In this document: in pieces, positions 26,329 to 35,262 of the stretch | Position numbering within the stretch: the stretch's first letter is position 1 | Layout: each line of letters begins with the position of its first letter | Source: Chitinophaga sancti | Lineage (GTDB): Bacteria > Bacteroidota > Bacteroidia > Chitinophagales > Chitinophagaceae | Length of the DNA stretch: 64,000 nucleotides | Assembly (NCBI RefSeq): GCF_034087045.1 | Contig: NZ_CP139247.1 | Location: 7,342,001-7,406,000 of the forward strand | Direction: 5' to 3' | The notes under the pieces: model-generated | Database searches by the model: none | Seen by the model: only the letters and a program-made list of their open reading frames with translations | Told to the model about the DNA's origin: nothing | Made by a program: the position numbers and the translations under genes

Positions 26329-29300
26329 ATGAATATTTGCAGATCATTTTATAAACATATATCATACACCGGCCTGGTATTATTTCTCTTATGCGTATCC
26401 AGTGTGCAAAAGGCACAGGCCCAGCGTAAGGACAGCATTAATGTGAATTCGCGCGGTACCACCCGGAATCCCCAGTCCCAGGCCCAGACAAAAACGATTC
26501 AAAGGCCCATAGGCCCGAAGGCAGATGACAGGCATCCACCCTCAGAAGACCTGGCAAAGAAGAAATGGACAATTAAGCGGAAACTGGTGCAAAATACCGT
26601 TTCGCGTTACAACTACTATTTCAATGCGAAGAAGAAACTGCGCCTGGTCACACACAATGTAAGCCGTACCGGCCAGGACAACTATAACTACCTACTCCCC
26701 TTCTACCCTTACAGTGCAGCAAACCAGGGCCTCAGCAAAGGAGACCTCGACTCTGTCATTGAAAAGGCTTCTATCAATATCCAGATCCATGACCCACGTA
26801 GTAAATGGATGGATGATAGTTACCTGCTGATCGGTAAAGCCTACTTCTTCCAGGGAGAATGGGATAAGGCTAACCGTACTTTCAACTTTATCAATACCAA
26901 CTACCTTCCTAAAAAGAAGAATGAATATAAATCTGTCGTAGGCTCTGTCGAGAAAGATCAGATCTCCATCGCCAGCCGAGAAAAGCGGAAACCTCCTATC
27001 GGCTGGTTCAAGCACACCTTTGCCAGAAATGATGCCTTTGTATGGAATGCGAAAACCAAGATCGAAGAAAATAATTATGACGAAGCCCGCTCTATCATCA
27101 ACGTGCTCGATCAGGATCCTTACTTCCCAAAACGACTGGATGGTGAACTGGCAGAAGTAAAAGCATACAGCCTGTACAAACAGGGAAAATTCCAGGAAGC
27201 CATCGAACCCCTGCAAATTGCAGAACACAAAAAGGTAAACAGGGATGAAAAAGCACGTATGGCCTACATCCTGGGTCAGTTGTACACTAACTACAACAAG
27301 CCGGATTCTGCCATCGCCATGTATTACCATGTGATCAAAACCAAGCCTGACCAGATGATGGAATTCCAGGCAAGGATTGCGATCAATAAGCTGAAAGCTA
27401 CCATGCCAGGCGGTTCGCTGGAACAAAGCCTTGCTACCCTGGCCAAGATGGCGAAGAAAGAAAAATACCAGAACTTCCGCGATGCTATTTATTATACCAT
27501 GGCACAGCTGGTGCTGCCTACCGACAAGGAAGCAGCCCTCGGTTACCTGCGTCAGTCACTGAAAGCAAGCGCTCAAAGTCTGACGCCCAACCCCATGCAA
27601 AAGGCACTCACTTACAAACTGATTGCCGACATCTATTATGATCAGCGTACATATCGCTCAGCCAAGAGCTTCTATGACAGCACCGCTTCGGTGATGCCAC
27701 TGGAATTCCAGGACTCTGCAGTAGTGAATAAACGTAAGAAAGTATTAACAGATGTAGCGATGAGAATAGAGGCCATTCAGTTGCAGGACAGCTTACAACG
27801 CATTGCTGCCATGCCGGAAAGTGACCGGAAAATATTCTTAACGAAACTGTCGGTACAAATCCGTAAAGACGCCGAAGAAAACGCAAAGAAAGCGAGGGCT
27901 GATTCCGCTGCCGCCCTTGCCGAAGCCATGGCCAGTGCCAATACCAACAACCCGTTCAGCAACAATGGCATGAATACTAAAACCGGGCAGAAAGCAGAGG
28001 CGGGTGACTGGTACTTCTATAATACTGCCAGCAAAGCATCAGGTTTCCAGGAGTTTAAGCGTAAATGGGGCAACCGTGGTAATAACGATAACTGGCGTCG
28101 TAGCCAGAACGGTGTCGTTGCCGTAAAAGAAAACCTGGAACCAGTGGATGAAAATGGCAATCCTATAGGCGCTGATGGTCAGGCGAAAAAGAAAGCCATA
28201 CCAGCAGACAGCACCACTGCCGAAACCCTGGCGGCCAACCTGCCACTGACACCGGACGAATTATTGAAATCCAACATCATCGCAGAAGAAGCCTTCTATG
28301 ACCTGGGTAAACTATACAGCGACGGCCTGGATAATTTAGACCTGGGTATTGAAACTTACGATACATTATTGAACAGATATCCACATCACCCGAACAAAAC
28401 GGAGGTGATCTACTCCCTGTATATCTGGCACAATAAACTGAACCATACTGCTTTGGCCAACAGCTTCCGCCAGCAGATCATGAGCAACTACGGAGATTCC
28501 AAGTTTGCCAGCATTATCCGTTTCGGTGGTCTGAAGGATGAGAATATCGGTAAGAAAAAAGAGATCTCTTCCGCCTACGAGCATGTATATGGCGCATACC
28601 TGGATTGTAACTACGAAACGGCTTTGCGGATGAAGAAGGAAGCAGATTCCACTTTTGGGCTCAACTTTATGCAGCCGAAATTTGACCTGCTGGAAGCCAT
28701 GATCATTGCGAAAATGGATACCTGTGAGTTTGGTAAACAACCACTTACAGCGGTGATGAACAAATACCAGAATGACGACCAGGTCTATGCGAGGTCCAAA
28801 GAACTGCTGGATGCGCTGGATAACCGCTCTGCGCTGGTTGTATACCTCTCTATGCTTGAAATAGAAAGGAAACCGGAGGCACCACTGCTGGATGAAGACA
28901 TCACCATGATCTATCCATGGCAGCGACCTCACCCGGAACTGAACAATGCTGAGTTAAAAACAGCCACGGCAGATTCAATCAAACTGGCGGCAGACAATGC
29001 AAAACTGAAAATTGCACCACTGCCACCACCCATGAAACCGAAGGTGATCTACAAACTGGTAGCAGACGCTCCTCACTTTGTCGTGATGTCATTTAATAAA
29101 CTGACGAAGAAAGCAGTGGATGAATCGGTAGAAATCTTTACCAAATACAACAAGGAACATCATCCTGACCAGAAGATCCAGGTGGGTAGTTATGTCATGA
29201 GTCAAACAGAAGTATTGTTGATATTCAGGCTGTTCGACAATGAAGACAGGGCGCTGGACTATTTTGATGAGATCAGGCTGGGGGCAGGAAAGATCCTTCC

Positions 29301-29427
29301 GCAGATGCGACCTTCCGATTACACCATGTTCATCATTTCCAGGGACAACTTCATCCTGATGAATACCAGGAGAGACCTGGATGGATATAAAAAGTTCTTC
29401 GGAGACAATTATATAATAGAACAATAA
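26329..29427 (+). CDS. PorW/SprE-type TPR protein of gliding/type IX secretion
   Basis: A 1032-residue exported protein. The signal peptide is residues 1-32 (…SSVQKAQAQ, with no lipobox Cys). The early segment NYYFNAKKKLRLV and SKWMDDSYLLIGKAYFFQGEWDKA are characteristic of PorW/SprE, a periplasmic/outer-membrane-associated factor needed for type IX secretion and gliding. Several TPR-like helical repeats occupy 150-480, then an Ala/Lys-rich coiled stretch (500-540), more TPRs (650-760), and a C-terminal domain with DAPHFVVMSFN and FRLFDNEDRALDYFDEIR. P. gingivalis PorW is a lipoprotein, so the missing lipobox is a difference. It is monocistronic, followed by a terminator. Confidence 0.85.
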   Translation: MNICRSFYKHISYTGLVLFLLCVSSVQKAQAQRKDSINVNSRGTTRNPQSQAQTKTIQRPIGPKADDRHPPSEDLAKKKWTIKRKLVQNTVSRYNYYFNAKKKLRLVTHNVSRTGQDNYNYLLPFYPYSAANQGLSKGDLDSVIEKASINIQIHDPRSKWMDDSYLLIGKAYFFQGEWDKANRTFNFINTNYLPKKKNEYKSVVGSVEKDQISIASREKRKPPIGWFKHTFARNDAFVWNAKTKIEENNYDEARSIINVLDQDPYFPKRLDGELAEVKAYSLYKQGKFQEAIEPLQIAEHKKVNRDEKARMAYILGQLYTNYNKPDSAIAMYYHVIKTKPDQMMEFQARIAINKLKATMPGGSLEQSLATLAKMAKKEKYQNFRDAIYYTMAQLVLPTDKEAALGYLRQSLKASAQSLTPNPMQKALTYKLIADIYYDQRTYRSAKSFYDSTASVMPLEFQDSAVVNKRKKVLTDVAMRIEAIQLQDSLQRIAAMPESDRKIFLTKLSVQIRKDAEENAKKARADSAAALAEAMASANTNNPFSNNGMNTKTGQKAEAGDWYFYNTASKASGFQEFKRKWGNRGNNDNWRRSQNGVVAVKENLEPVDENGNPIGADGQAKKKAIPADSTTAETLAANLPLTPDELLKSNIIAEEAFYDLGKLYSDGLDNLDLGIETYDTLLNRYPHHPNKTEVIYSLYIWHNKLNHTALANSFRQQIMSNYGDSKFASIIRFGGLKDENIGKKKEISSAYEHVYGAYLDCNYETALRMKKEADSTFGLNFMQPKFDLLEAMIIAKMDTCEFGKQPLTAVMNKYQNDDQVYARSKELLDALDNRSALVVYLSMLEIERKPEAPLLDEDITMIYPWQRPHPELNNAELKTATADSIKLAADNAKLKIAPLPPPMKPKVIYKLVADAPHFVVMSFNKLTKKAVDESVEIFTKYNKEHHPDQKIQVGSYVMSQTEVLLIFRLFDNEDRALDYFDEIRLGAGKILPQMRPSDYTMFIISRDNFILMNTRRDLDGYKKFFGDNYIIEQ

Positions 29428-29451
29428 GGGACATAAACTCAATGACGCTGG

Positions 29452-29483
29452 AAATCGCTTTTGCCGCTGGCAAAGGCGATTTT
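29452..29483 (+). terminator. Terminator after the PorW/SprE gene
   Basis: A stem of AAATCGC.TTTGCC with GGCAAA.GCGATTT, 14 bp arms and a 3-nt loop, 24 bp after the stop. Confidence 0.65.
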
Positions 29484-29617
29484 GCTAATGGGGAGGTAAT
29501 AAAATTTTTTTTAATAGTTTTGTCTTGCTGTTACACCTGATTCCGGCAAAAAAGGCCCGTAAATTGCTATTACAGACGAGCAATGCGGGCTGACGCATTT
29601 ATAATTCAAAATCTTGT

Positions 29618-31996
29618 ATGAAAAAATCAGTTAAAATATTGTGGCTGACTGTGTTATCGCTGACGGGAGTGTTCATTTTGCTTTTATTGCTGATCAATTT
29701 CCGTATCATCGGCAACATGCCATCCATGGAGACCCTGGAAAACCCCAGGGCAGCCCTTGCCTCTGAAGTAATTGGGGATGACGGTACTATACTTGGTAAA
29801 TATTACCAGGTAGACCGGTCCAGCTCTGATTATGATGAAATTTCCAAAAATGTGCTCAATGCACTGGTAGCTACCGAAGATGTACGCTTTTATGATCACT
29901 CTGGTATCGACCCATATGGTACGATGGCCATCCCTTTTTACCTCGCAATCGGTAAAAAGAGAGGTTCGAGTACGATCACCCAGCAGTTAGCGCTGAACCT
30001 GCAGGCGGATAATTCCGGTGTACAGCGTTCTAAAAATATAATTGAAAGAGGTTTCCAGAAAATGCAGGAATGGCTGATTGCCGTAAAGCTGGAAAGAAAC
30101 TTCACGAAAGAGGAAATCATTACCCTGTACCTGAACACCGTACCTTTCGGTGATAACGTATATGGCATTGAAAATGGCGCCCGCACATTCTTTAGTAAAG
30201 ATGCCGGTCACCTTTCCATCGAAGAGGCTGCCACCCTGATCGGTATGCTGAAGGGTACCAATTTGTACAATCCCCGCAGAAACCCGAAAACAGCGCTGGA
30301 TCGCCGCAACACGGTGATTGAGCTGATGGCGAAAAATAAATTCATTTCCAGTGCAGAAGAAGCGGCGGCGAAGAGCAAGCCAATCGTACTGCGCTATAAT
30401 AAGATAGACCATAACAAAGGTCTTGCTCCTTACTTTCGTGAAGTACTGAGAGATGAACTGAAACAATGGTGTAAAGAGCATAAGAAATCAGACGGTTCTG
30501 AATATAACCTGTACCGTGATGGTCTGAGGATTTATACAACCATCAACCCACGTATGCAGTTATATGCTGAGGAAGCAGTAGATCATCACCTGAAAGACCT
30601 GCAAAAGGTATTTGCCCAACAGGCAAATATTAAGTCTGGTGCTGCATGGAAAGGTCATGAAAACTTCCTGGAGCGGTATATGAAAGAATCTGACCGCTAT
30701 CAGAGCATGGTGGCTTCAGAAATTCCAGAAGACGAAATTAAGAAGTCATTCAATACCCCTACCAAAATGAAAGTATTCTCCTGGAGGAGCTATACTGAGC
30801 CTGAGCTGAATGAGATCGATACGGTAATGACACCAATGGATTCTATCCGCTACATGCGTGCAATTTTGCAGGCAGGTTTCATGGCGATGGACCCTGAGAG
30901 TGGTGAGGTGAAGGCATGGGTAGGCGGACCTGATTTCCGTTATTTCAAGAATGATCACGTATTAAAGAGCAAGCGCCAGGTAGGTTCTACATTCAAGCCA
31001 TTCCTGTATTGCTATGCGATCATGAACGGCATGTCTCCGGCTACATCATTACCGAATGAGCCAGTGACCTTCCCTAAATATAACTATACCCTGAGTCGTA
31101 ACTCAGAAGGTAGTGTGGGTGGTATGATCTCTATGGCAGGTGCGCTGGCCAAGTCACTGAACCTGGTGTCAGCATACCTGATCAAGCAGTTAGGCCCGGC
31201 GGCAGTAGCGGACTTTGCGAATGAAAAGATCGGGTTCTCTGTGAAGATTCCTCCTTATCCTTCTATTTGTCTGGGTACACCGGAGATCCCGCTGTATGAT
31301 ATGTTGCAGGCGTATACCATGTTTGCGGCACGCGGTATCATCACCAAACCGATTTACATTACCCGTATAGAAGATAGAAATGGGAACATCCTGGAAACGA
31401 CCGCACCGGTAAAACGGGAGGTGATCAGTGAGAATGAGTCGTATGTAATGACCAAGATGATGGAAGGAGTGACTGGTCCGGGAGGTACATCCGCACGTTT
31501 ACGTTTCCGTTATGGTATAAAAGGACAGGTAGCTGGAAAGACAGGTACTACGAATGATAATACTGATGGTTGGTTTATGGGCTTTACACCACAATTGCTG
31601 GCAGGTGCATGGGTAGGTTGTGAGAACAACTTCCTGCATTTCAGTACCACGGCGAATGGTCAGGGTGCGAATACGGGGTTACCGATCTGGGCATATTTCT
31701 TCCAGAAATTATATGCAGATCCTACCTTGAAGATAGATCCGAATGCGACGTTTGCGATTCCGGCGTCAATAGATAGCCAGGATTATACGAATACGGATAA
31801 GAGTTTGCCTCCGGGTGCAGAAGCGCAGGATCAGGGCAATGGTTCTGCAAGTGATTATGGGGGTGATGAACCAGCAATTGATGTGAGTAAATATGGAGAG
31901 AAGCCGGCTGAGAAACCTGCTGAGAAACCGAAGGAAGAGCCGAAGAAAGAGAATAATCAACCGGCGCCGAAAGCGGTGTTTCCGAAAAATAATTAA
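29618..31996 (+). CDS. Penicillin-binding protein 1A, bifunctional glycosyltransferase/transpeptidase
   Basis: A 792-residue class A PBP polymerising and cross-linking peptidoglycan. One N-terminal membrane anchor (8-30). The GT51 domain (about 55-250) has the catalytic Glu in ATEDVRFYDHSGID and the SSTITQQLA segment. The transpeptidase domain (about 380-700) has SxxK in GSTFKPF, the SxN motif in SLNLVSA and the KTG motif in GKTGTTNDNTDGWF. The C-terminal tail is a low-complexity Lys/Glu/Pro repeat (EKPAEKPAEKPKEEP). Standalone gene with its own terminator. Confidence 0.95.
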   Translation: MKKSVKILWLTVLSLTGVFILLLLLINFRIIGNMPSMETLENPRAALASEVIGDDGTILGKYYQVDRSSSDYDEISKNVLNALVATEDVRFYDHSGIDPYGTMAIPFYLAIGKKRGSSTITQQLALNLQADNSGVQRSKNIIERGFQKMQEWLIAVKLERNFTKEEIITLYLNTVPFGDNVYGIENGARTFFSKDAGHLSIEEAATLIGMLKGTNLYNPRRNPKTALDRRNTVIELMAKNKFISSAEEAAAKSKPIVLRYNKIDHNKGLAPYFREVLRDELKQWCKEHKKSDGSEYNLYRDGLRIYTTINPRMQLYAEEAVDHHLKDLQKVFAQQANIKSGAAWKGHENFLERYMKESDRYQSMVASEIPEDEIKKSFNTPTKMKVFSWRSYTEPELNEIDTVMTPMDSIRYMRAILQAGFMAMDPESGEVKAWVGGPDFRYFKNDHVLKSKRQVGSTFKPFLYCYAIMNGMSPATSLPNEPVTFPKYNYTLSRNSEGSVGGMISMAGALAKSLNLVSAYLIKQLGPAAVADFANEKIGFSVKIPPYPSICLGTPEIPLYDMLQAYTMFAARGIITKPIYITRIEDRNGNILETTAPVKREVISENESYVMTKMMEGVTGPGGTSARLRFRYGIKGQVAGKTGTTNDNTDGWFMGFTPQLLAGAWVGCENNFLHFSTTANGQGANTGLPIWAYFFQKLYADPTLKIDPNATFAIPASIDSQDYTNTDKSLPPGAEAQDQGNGSASDYGGDEPAIDVSKYGEKPAEKPAEKPKEEPKKENNQPAPKAVFPKNN

Positions 31997-31998
31997 AT

Positions 31999-32038
31999 AA
32001 AAAAACGCTTTTGTCTTTCGGCAAAAGCGTTTTTTTTT
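31999..32038 (+). terminator. Rho-independent terminator after PBP1A
   Basis: A stem AAAAACGCTTTTG with CAAAAGCGTTTTT, loop TCTTTCGG, followed by a T run. It starts 3 bp after the stop codon. Confidence 0.85.
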
Positions 32039-32130
32039 GAGTTTGGTTTTATTTGAGCTTGTTCTAATTTGAGTTTGGTTTTATTTGAGCTGGCTATTAT
32101 TTGAGTTTGCTATTATTTGGCCTTCGTTTT
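32035..32130. repeat. 16-bp degenerate tandem repeat, six units
   Basis: Six head-to-tail units of consensus ATTTGAG(T/C)TTG(G/C)T(T/A)TT at 32035, 32051, 32067, 32083, 32099 and 32115. The array begins in the PBP1A terminator T-tract and ends at the M28 peptidase stop codon, filling the whole convergent spacer. It is non-coding. Confidence 0.85.
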
Positions 32131-33056
32131 TATTTGTCAGCTACGTAATGCAGCTCTTTGTACTTCATGGCATTATTGATCAACTGAATGGCCAGTTTAA
32201 GCACATCTGACTCCTCTTTAGCCTCTACTTTCTTTGCGGTATCAGTTGGTTTGTGGTAGTCGTCATGTGGCCCTGTATGGAGGAAAATAACAGGTACTCC
32301 ACTGATATAGAAATTATGGTGATCAGAAGGCCCTTTGCCTGCCCCATCAGTGAAGAACTTAATACCTGGTTGCGCAACACCTTTGAATACATCCGGCCAT
32401 TCTTCCGCACTAGCATAACCGCCGATACCTAAACCGCGTTCTGCATTGTAACGGCCAATCATATCCATATTCAGCATAAAATGTACTTTTTCCAGTGGAA
32501 ATACCGGATGAGCTACATAGTACTTAGAACCTTGTAATCCCATCTCTTCACCACCAAAAGCGATGAACAGGAAATTGAATTGTTCCTTCAGTCCGTTCTT
32601 CGCGAAATACCGGATAAATTCCAGTAAGCCAGCGATGCCGGAGGCATTGTCATCGGCTCCATAATGGATCTGTCCTTCCGGGTACTTTCCATCAAACAAA
32701 AGTGCAGTACCGATATGGTCATAGTGAGCGCCGATGATAATCGTACGGGGGGCTCCGTTATCCAGGTATCCAATCACATTTCTGCTTGGAATATCATGAT
32801 GTTCTTTACGATCAAAAGTAAAATCCTGAAAATAGCTGGTCCCGTTTGCTGGTTGCAAGCCCAACTTTTTAAACTGTTTCTCCACCCATGCAGCCGCCTT
32901 TCTACCACCTTTTTCATCGGTACCACGGCCTTTTAACTTATCGGATGCCAGGTAGTTGACAGTGCTACGGATACGTGCTTCAGAAGGCATGTAATCCTGT
33001 GCAAAAGCATTCACAAAACAAGAGGTGCTGAACACCAACAATAACAATCGCTTCAT
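32130..33056 (-). CDS. M28-family zinc metallopeptidase, exported
   Basis: A 308-residue predicted periplasmic aminopeptidase. The signal peptide is MKRLLLLVFSTSCFVNAFAQ. Two-zinc ligands in family order: His/Asp in IIIGAHYDHIGT and YGADDNASGIAGLLE, the catalytic Glu pair in AFGGEEMGLQGSKYY, Asp in LNMDMIG, and His in FLHTGPHDDYHKPTDTAKK. All are present, so the enzyme should be active. A PA insert is missing, as in short bacterial members. It is the only gene in its transcription unit. Confidence 0.92.
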   Translation of the reverse strand: MKRLLLLVFSTSCFVNAFAQDYMPSEARIRSTVNYLASDKLKGRGTDEKGGRKAAAWVEKQFKKLGLQPANGTSYFQDFTFDRKEHHDIPSRNVIGYLDNGAPRTIIIGAHYDHIGTALLFDGKYPEGQIHYGADDNASGIAGLLEFIRYFAKNGLKEQFNFLFIAFGGEEMGLQGSKYYVAHPVFPLEKVHFMLNMDMIGRYNAERGLGIGGYASAEEWPDVFKGVAQPGIKFFTDGAGKGPSDHHNFYISGVPVIFLHTGPHDDYHKPTDTAKKVEAKEESDVLKLAIQLINNAMKYKELHYVADK

Positions 33057-33088
33057 TTAGGATATGATATATGATGAGACCAAAAAAA

Positions 33089-33121
33089 AACAGCCCTTAC
33101 TTTTGCAAGCGGAGGGCTGTT
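33089..33121 (-). terminator. Distal terminator of the C39-like/LanC-like unit
   Basis: AACAGCCCT and AGGGCTGTT arms. On the minus strand the stem is followed by a run of nine T, so it works for transcription coming from the C39-like gene. Confidence 0.7.
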
Positions 33122-33223
33122 TCCAATAATATAAGGTCAAAACTACGTGATAACATTTACATGGGCATATCACAAATGTGCCATTTATAAGGTTAAATAT
33201 GTATCACTATGAGGTTAATAAAA

Positions 33224-33245
33224 GCCCCCTCGCGCAGGAGGGGGC
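33224..33245 (-). terminator. GC-rich hairpin directly after the C39-like gene
   Basis: GCCCCCT (33224-33230) pairs with AGGGGGC (33239-33245). On the minus strand a T-rich tract follows. It lies 28 bp from the C39-like stop. Confidence 0.7.
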
Positions 33246-33272
33246 AATTGTACAATGTACAGCATATAGGGG

Positions 33273-33728
33273 TTAAAAATCAGGTGGAGAGGGATCCAGG
33301 TACAGCATAATACCATGCTCGCCGTCCTGTGTCCATCCTCTCAGAAAATCTAATTTGTCTAATGTGATCAGTCCAGCCGTAGGGTCGGATATATAAACTT
33401 TGTCCCCCCTTATTTTATACATGACAATAAAACGGCGCTGATACCAGTACCCGATACAGGGTAACAGGTCGAGTGATAGAATGTCAGCCAGAGAAACTTT
33501 TGCCCCCAAAGTACCAAAACCAATTTTTCCGGCGGCATCGCCGAGGTCCTGCAGCGGGCTGCCACTTTCAGCAGTCGCCCACAGAGACCTTACATATTCA
33601 TGTGTAAGATTCTTTCCAAAGTGTGTACTTAATATGTGCAAACAGGCAGGACCATCGTCCGTTTTGCCCTGCTGTTTACAGTGGGGAAATGGATGTTTTT
33701 TGCGCTGCGGAATCAGACTGTTGATCAT
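33273..33728 (-). CDS. C39-peptidase-like protein lacking catalytic residues
   Basis: A 151-residue stand-alone C39 (bacteriocin-processing peptidase) fold. The framework is clear: PHCKQQ...DGPACLHILSTHFGKN, GISDAA-like DLGDAAGKIGF, a PCIGYW strand, FIVMYKI, VYISDPTAGL. However the catalytic Cys of the DCGP motif is Asp25 (DDGP) and the catalytic His before F.V.Y is Arg99 (YQRRFIVMYKI). Only the Asp of SDP (115) remains. No ABC-transporter membrane or ATPase domain follows, unlike normal leader-peptidase exporters. It is therefore probably a binding-only C39-like domain, as in the C39-like domain of HlyB. It is encoded downstream of the LanC-like gene (128-bp gap). Confidence 0.75.
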   Translation of the reverse strand: MINSLIPQRKKHPFPHCKQQGKTDDGPACLHILSTHFGKNLTHEYVRSLWATAESGSPLQDLGDAAGKIGFGTLGAKVSLADILSLDLLPCIGYWYQRRFIVMYKIRGDKVYISDPTAGLITLDKLDFLRGWTQDGEHGIMLYLDPSPPDF

Positions 33729-33800
33729 ATCCGGAAGTCTTTTGCAGGTGATTGGGTTATTATCTCACAACGATGAAAGGCCGGCTATTTGTTTGTGTGT

Positions 33801-33818
33801 TCAGGTGCATGCACCTGA
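33801..33818. promoter_or_regulatory. Perfect 18-bp palindrome between LanC-like and C39-like genes
   Basis: TCAGGTGCATGCACCTGA is fully self-complementary, with no loop, in the 128-bp spacer upstream of the C39-like gene. It is more like a protein-binding site than a terminator. What binds it, if anything, is unknown. Confidence 0.45.
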
Positions 33819-33856
33819 GGTCGAAAATAGTCTCCATTCGATTTTAGTTTTAGTTA

Positions 33857-35035
33857 TTATAAAAGCAACAGATCAGTCCATGGAAGTTCTTCATTGATCA
33901 GGTGCCCCAACAGAACCAGTGCCACGCCTGTCAAGCCTTCCAGCATGAGGGTTTCGCGGCCTTTGAAGCTTTCTTCGTTCAGCACTACTTCCAATCTTTT
34001 TATTGTTTCATTGATCCAGTAATGCCATCCTTCAAGATAACTTTCTTCATTACTATAACGGTACAACGAATAATAATACTGAGCTAACCCGGCGGTGCCA
34101 TTCAGAAAGTAAATATCATCGACCTGGGTAGCTTCGCAGGTTTTGCGCATCAGTGAGCTACCGCCCACGAGATCCGCCATCTGCTTAAGGTTTTCGTCTT
34201 GTAATACAAAGGATGCTTTGTAAAAAAGAGATACCTGGTTCAGATCTCCATAACACCATCCGAGACGGTTATTATAGTTTTTTTCATCTTCTGCTTCACT
34301 GGTAGTGAGTGGGAAGAATGACCAGTCCTGTCCGATCAGGTCCACTTCGCGCAGTTGGTGTCGTACAAAGCGGATGCCTTGCTGTAGCAGGTATCCAGTC
34401 TTTAATGCGTCTATCTCTGCTTCATGCAATGCAGTAAGTACGGAGAAAAATCCTGCCTGTCCCTGCGATAAGCTAAAGTTGATCTGTCCAGTACCAAATA
34501 AAAAGATATTCTTGAACCAGACGCCATGTTTGGTCACTACACATTTATCGTACAACACACGGATGATCTCCCTGAGGTATATCGCTATTTTAGGCTGTGG
34601 CAGCCTGTCTGTAAAGTACTTGATGATGCCAAACGCACCGTGCAGATAATCCTGTTTATCATCTTTGATCAGTTGTAAAGCCTGATGGTAGAGATAGTCG
34701 TCATATCCGGCCAGTTCCTTATCTATGTCTATATTCAAAAGGCCGTCTTTGTACAGGAGGTTGATCACACTGGTAAGGCCGCAGATACCGGTTGCCAGGG
34801 AAGGCCCATCCAGTTCCAGGGTTCCTTTATTCATATGATCCAATACCTCGTCGAGCAGCGCATACGTCTTATCTAAATAAGTATTGTCCCTGTACCCCTG
34901 CCATAGGGAATGATAGTACACGATCAGGCCCAGCTTACCTCCGCTCATCAGGGTGTCATTATCAACGGTGTGCTGATCTATGAGCTGATGAAGCTGTGCG
35001 AGGAGGCTCTCCACTTTTACCGGTTCCTTTACCAT
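33857..35035 (-). CDS. LanC-like protein with degenerate zinc site
   Basis: A 392-residue alpha/alpha-barrel protein of the lanthionine-synthetase-C family. Gly-rich barrel motifs recur (SGGKLGLIVYY 31-41, DYLHGAFGIIKYF 129-141, LSQGQAGFFSVL 189-200, GWCYGDLNQV 259-268, FLNGTAGLAQYY 310-321, LEGLTGVALVLLGHL 365-379). Of the zinc ligands known from NisC (Cys, Cys-His), only the first is kept (Cys261 in WCYGD). The CHG pair reads LNG (311-313), and the acid/base His of the AHG motif is Gln191. Cyclase activity is therefore unlikely. There is a minus-strand -7 element 16 bp before the ATG. It is divergent from a lanthipeptide-like precursor gene. Confidence 0.8.
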   Translation of the reverse strand: MVKEPVKVESLLAQLHQLIDQHTVDNDTLMSGGKLGLIVYYHSLWQGYRDNTYLDKTYALLDEVLDHMNKGTLELDGPSLATGICGLTSVINLLYKDGLLNIDIDKELAGYDDYLYHQALQLIKDDKQDYLHGAFGIIKYFTDRLPQPKIAIYLREIIRVLYDKCVVTKHGVWFKNIFLFGTGQINFSLSQGQAGFFSVLTALHEAEIDALKTGYLLQQGIRFVRHQLREVDLIGQDWSFFPLTTSEAEDEKNYNNRLGWCYGDLNQVSLFYKASFVLQDENLKQMADLVGGSSLMRKTCEATQVDDIYFLNGTAGLAQYYYSLYRYSNEESYLEGWHYWINETIKRLEVVLNEESFKGRETLMLEGLTGVALVLLGHLINEELPWTDLLLL

Positions 35036-35051
35036 TCCTGAATGCTTTTAA

Positions 35052-35059
35052 CAAACTTA
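35052..35059 (-). promoter_or_regulatory. -7 element of the LanC-like gene
   Basis: The minus strand reads TAAGTTTG, a match to TAnnTTTG, 16 bp before the ATG. Confidence 0.55.
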
Positions 35060-35226
35060 TAAAGTATGTGGGGGGTGGGGAAAAAAGATACACGGATTTA
35101 GGTTTTAGAAGGACGGATTTGGTGTTTTTATAGGGTTACCTTTTTGCCATTTCCGTATACGCGGTTGCGATAGAAAAAATCTTTTGAAATCCACGTCCTG
35201 CGTAGATTCCCTGCGCAGTTACCCTC

Positions 35227-35234
35227 TAATTTTG
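35227..35234 (+). promoter_or_regulatory. -7 element of the precursor-like peptide gene
   Basis: TAATTTTG matches TAnnTTTG and ends 28 bp before the ATG of the 56-residue peptide, supporting that this short ORF is expressed. Confidence 0.5.
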
Positions 35235-35262
35235 TCACTGTAATCCCTAATAATTGTGAAAT

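Noticed and set aside
33729..33856. 25-residue minus-strand frame (METIFDLRCMHL...) between the LanC-like and C39-like genes
   Set aside because: It contains a Cys, but there is no leader motif and it is mostly read from the 18-bp palindrome; too short to support.
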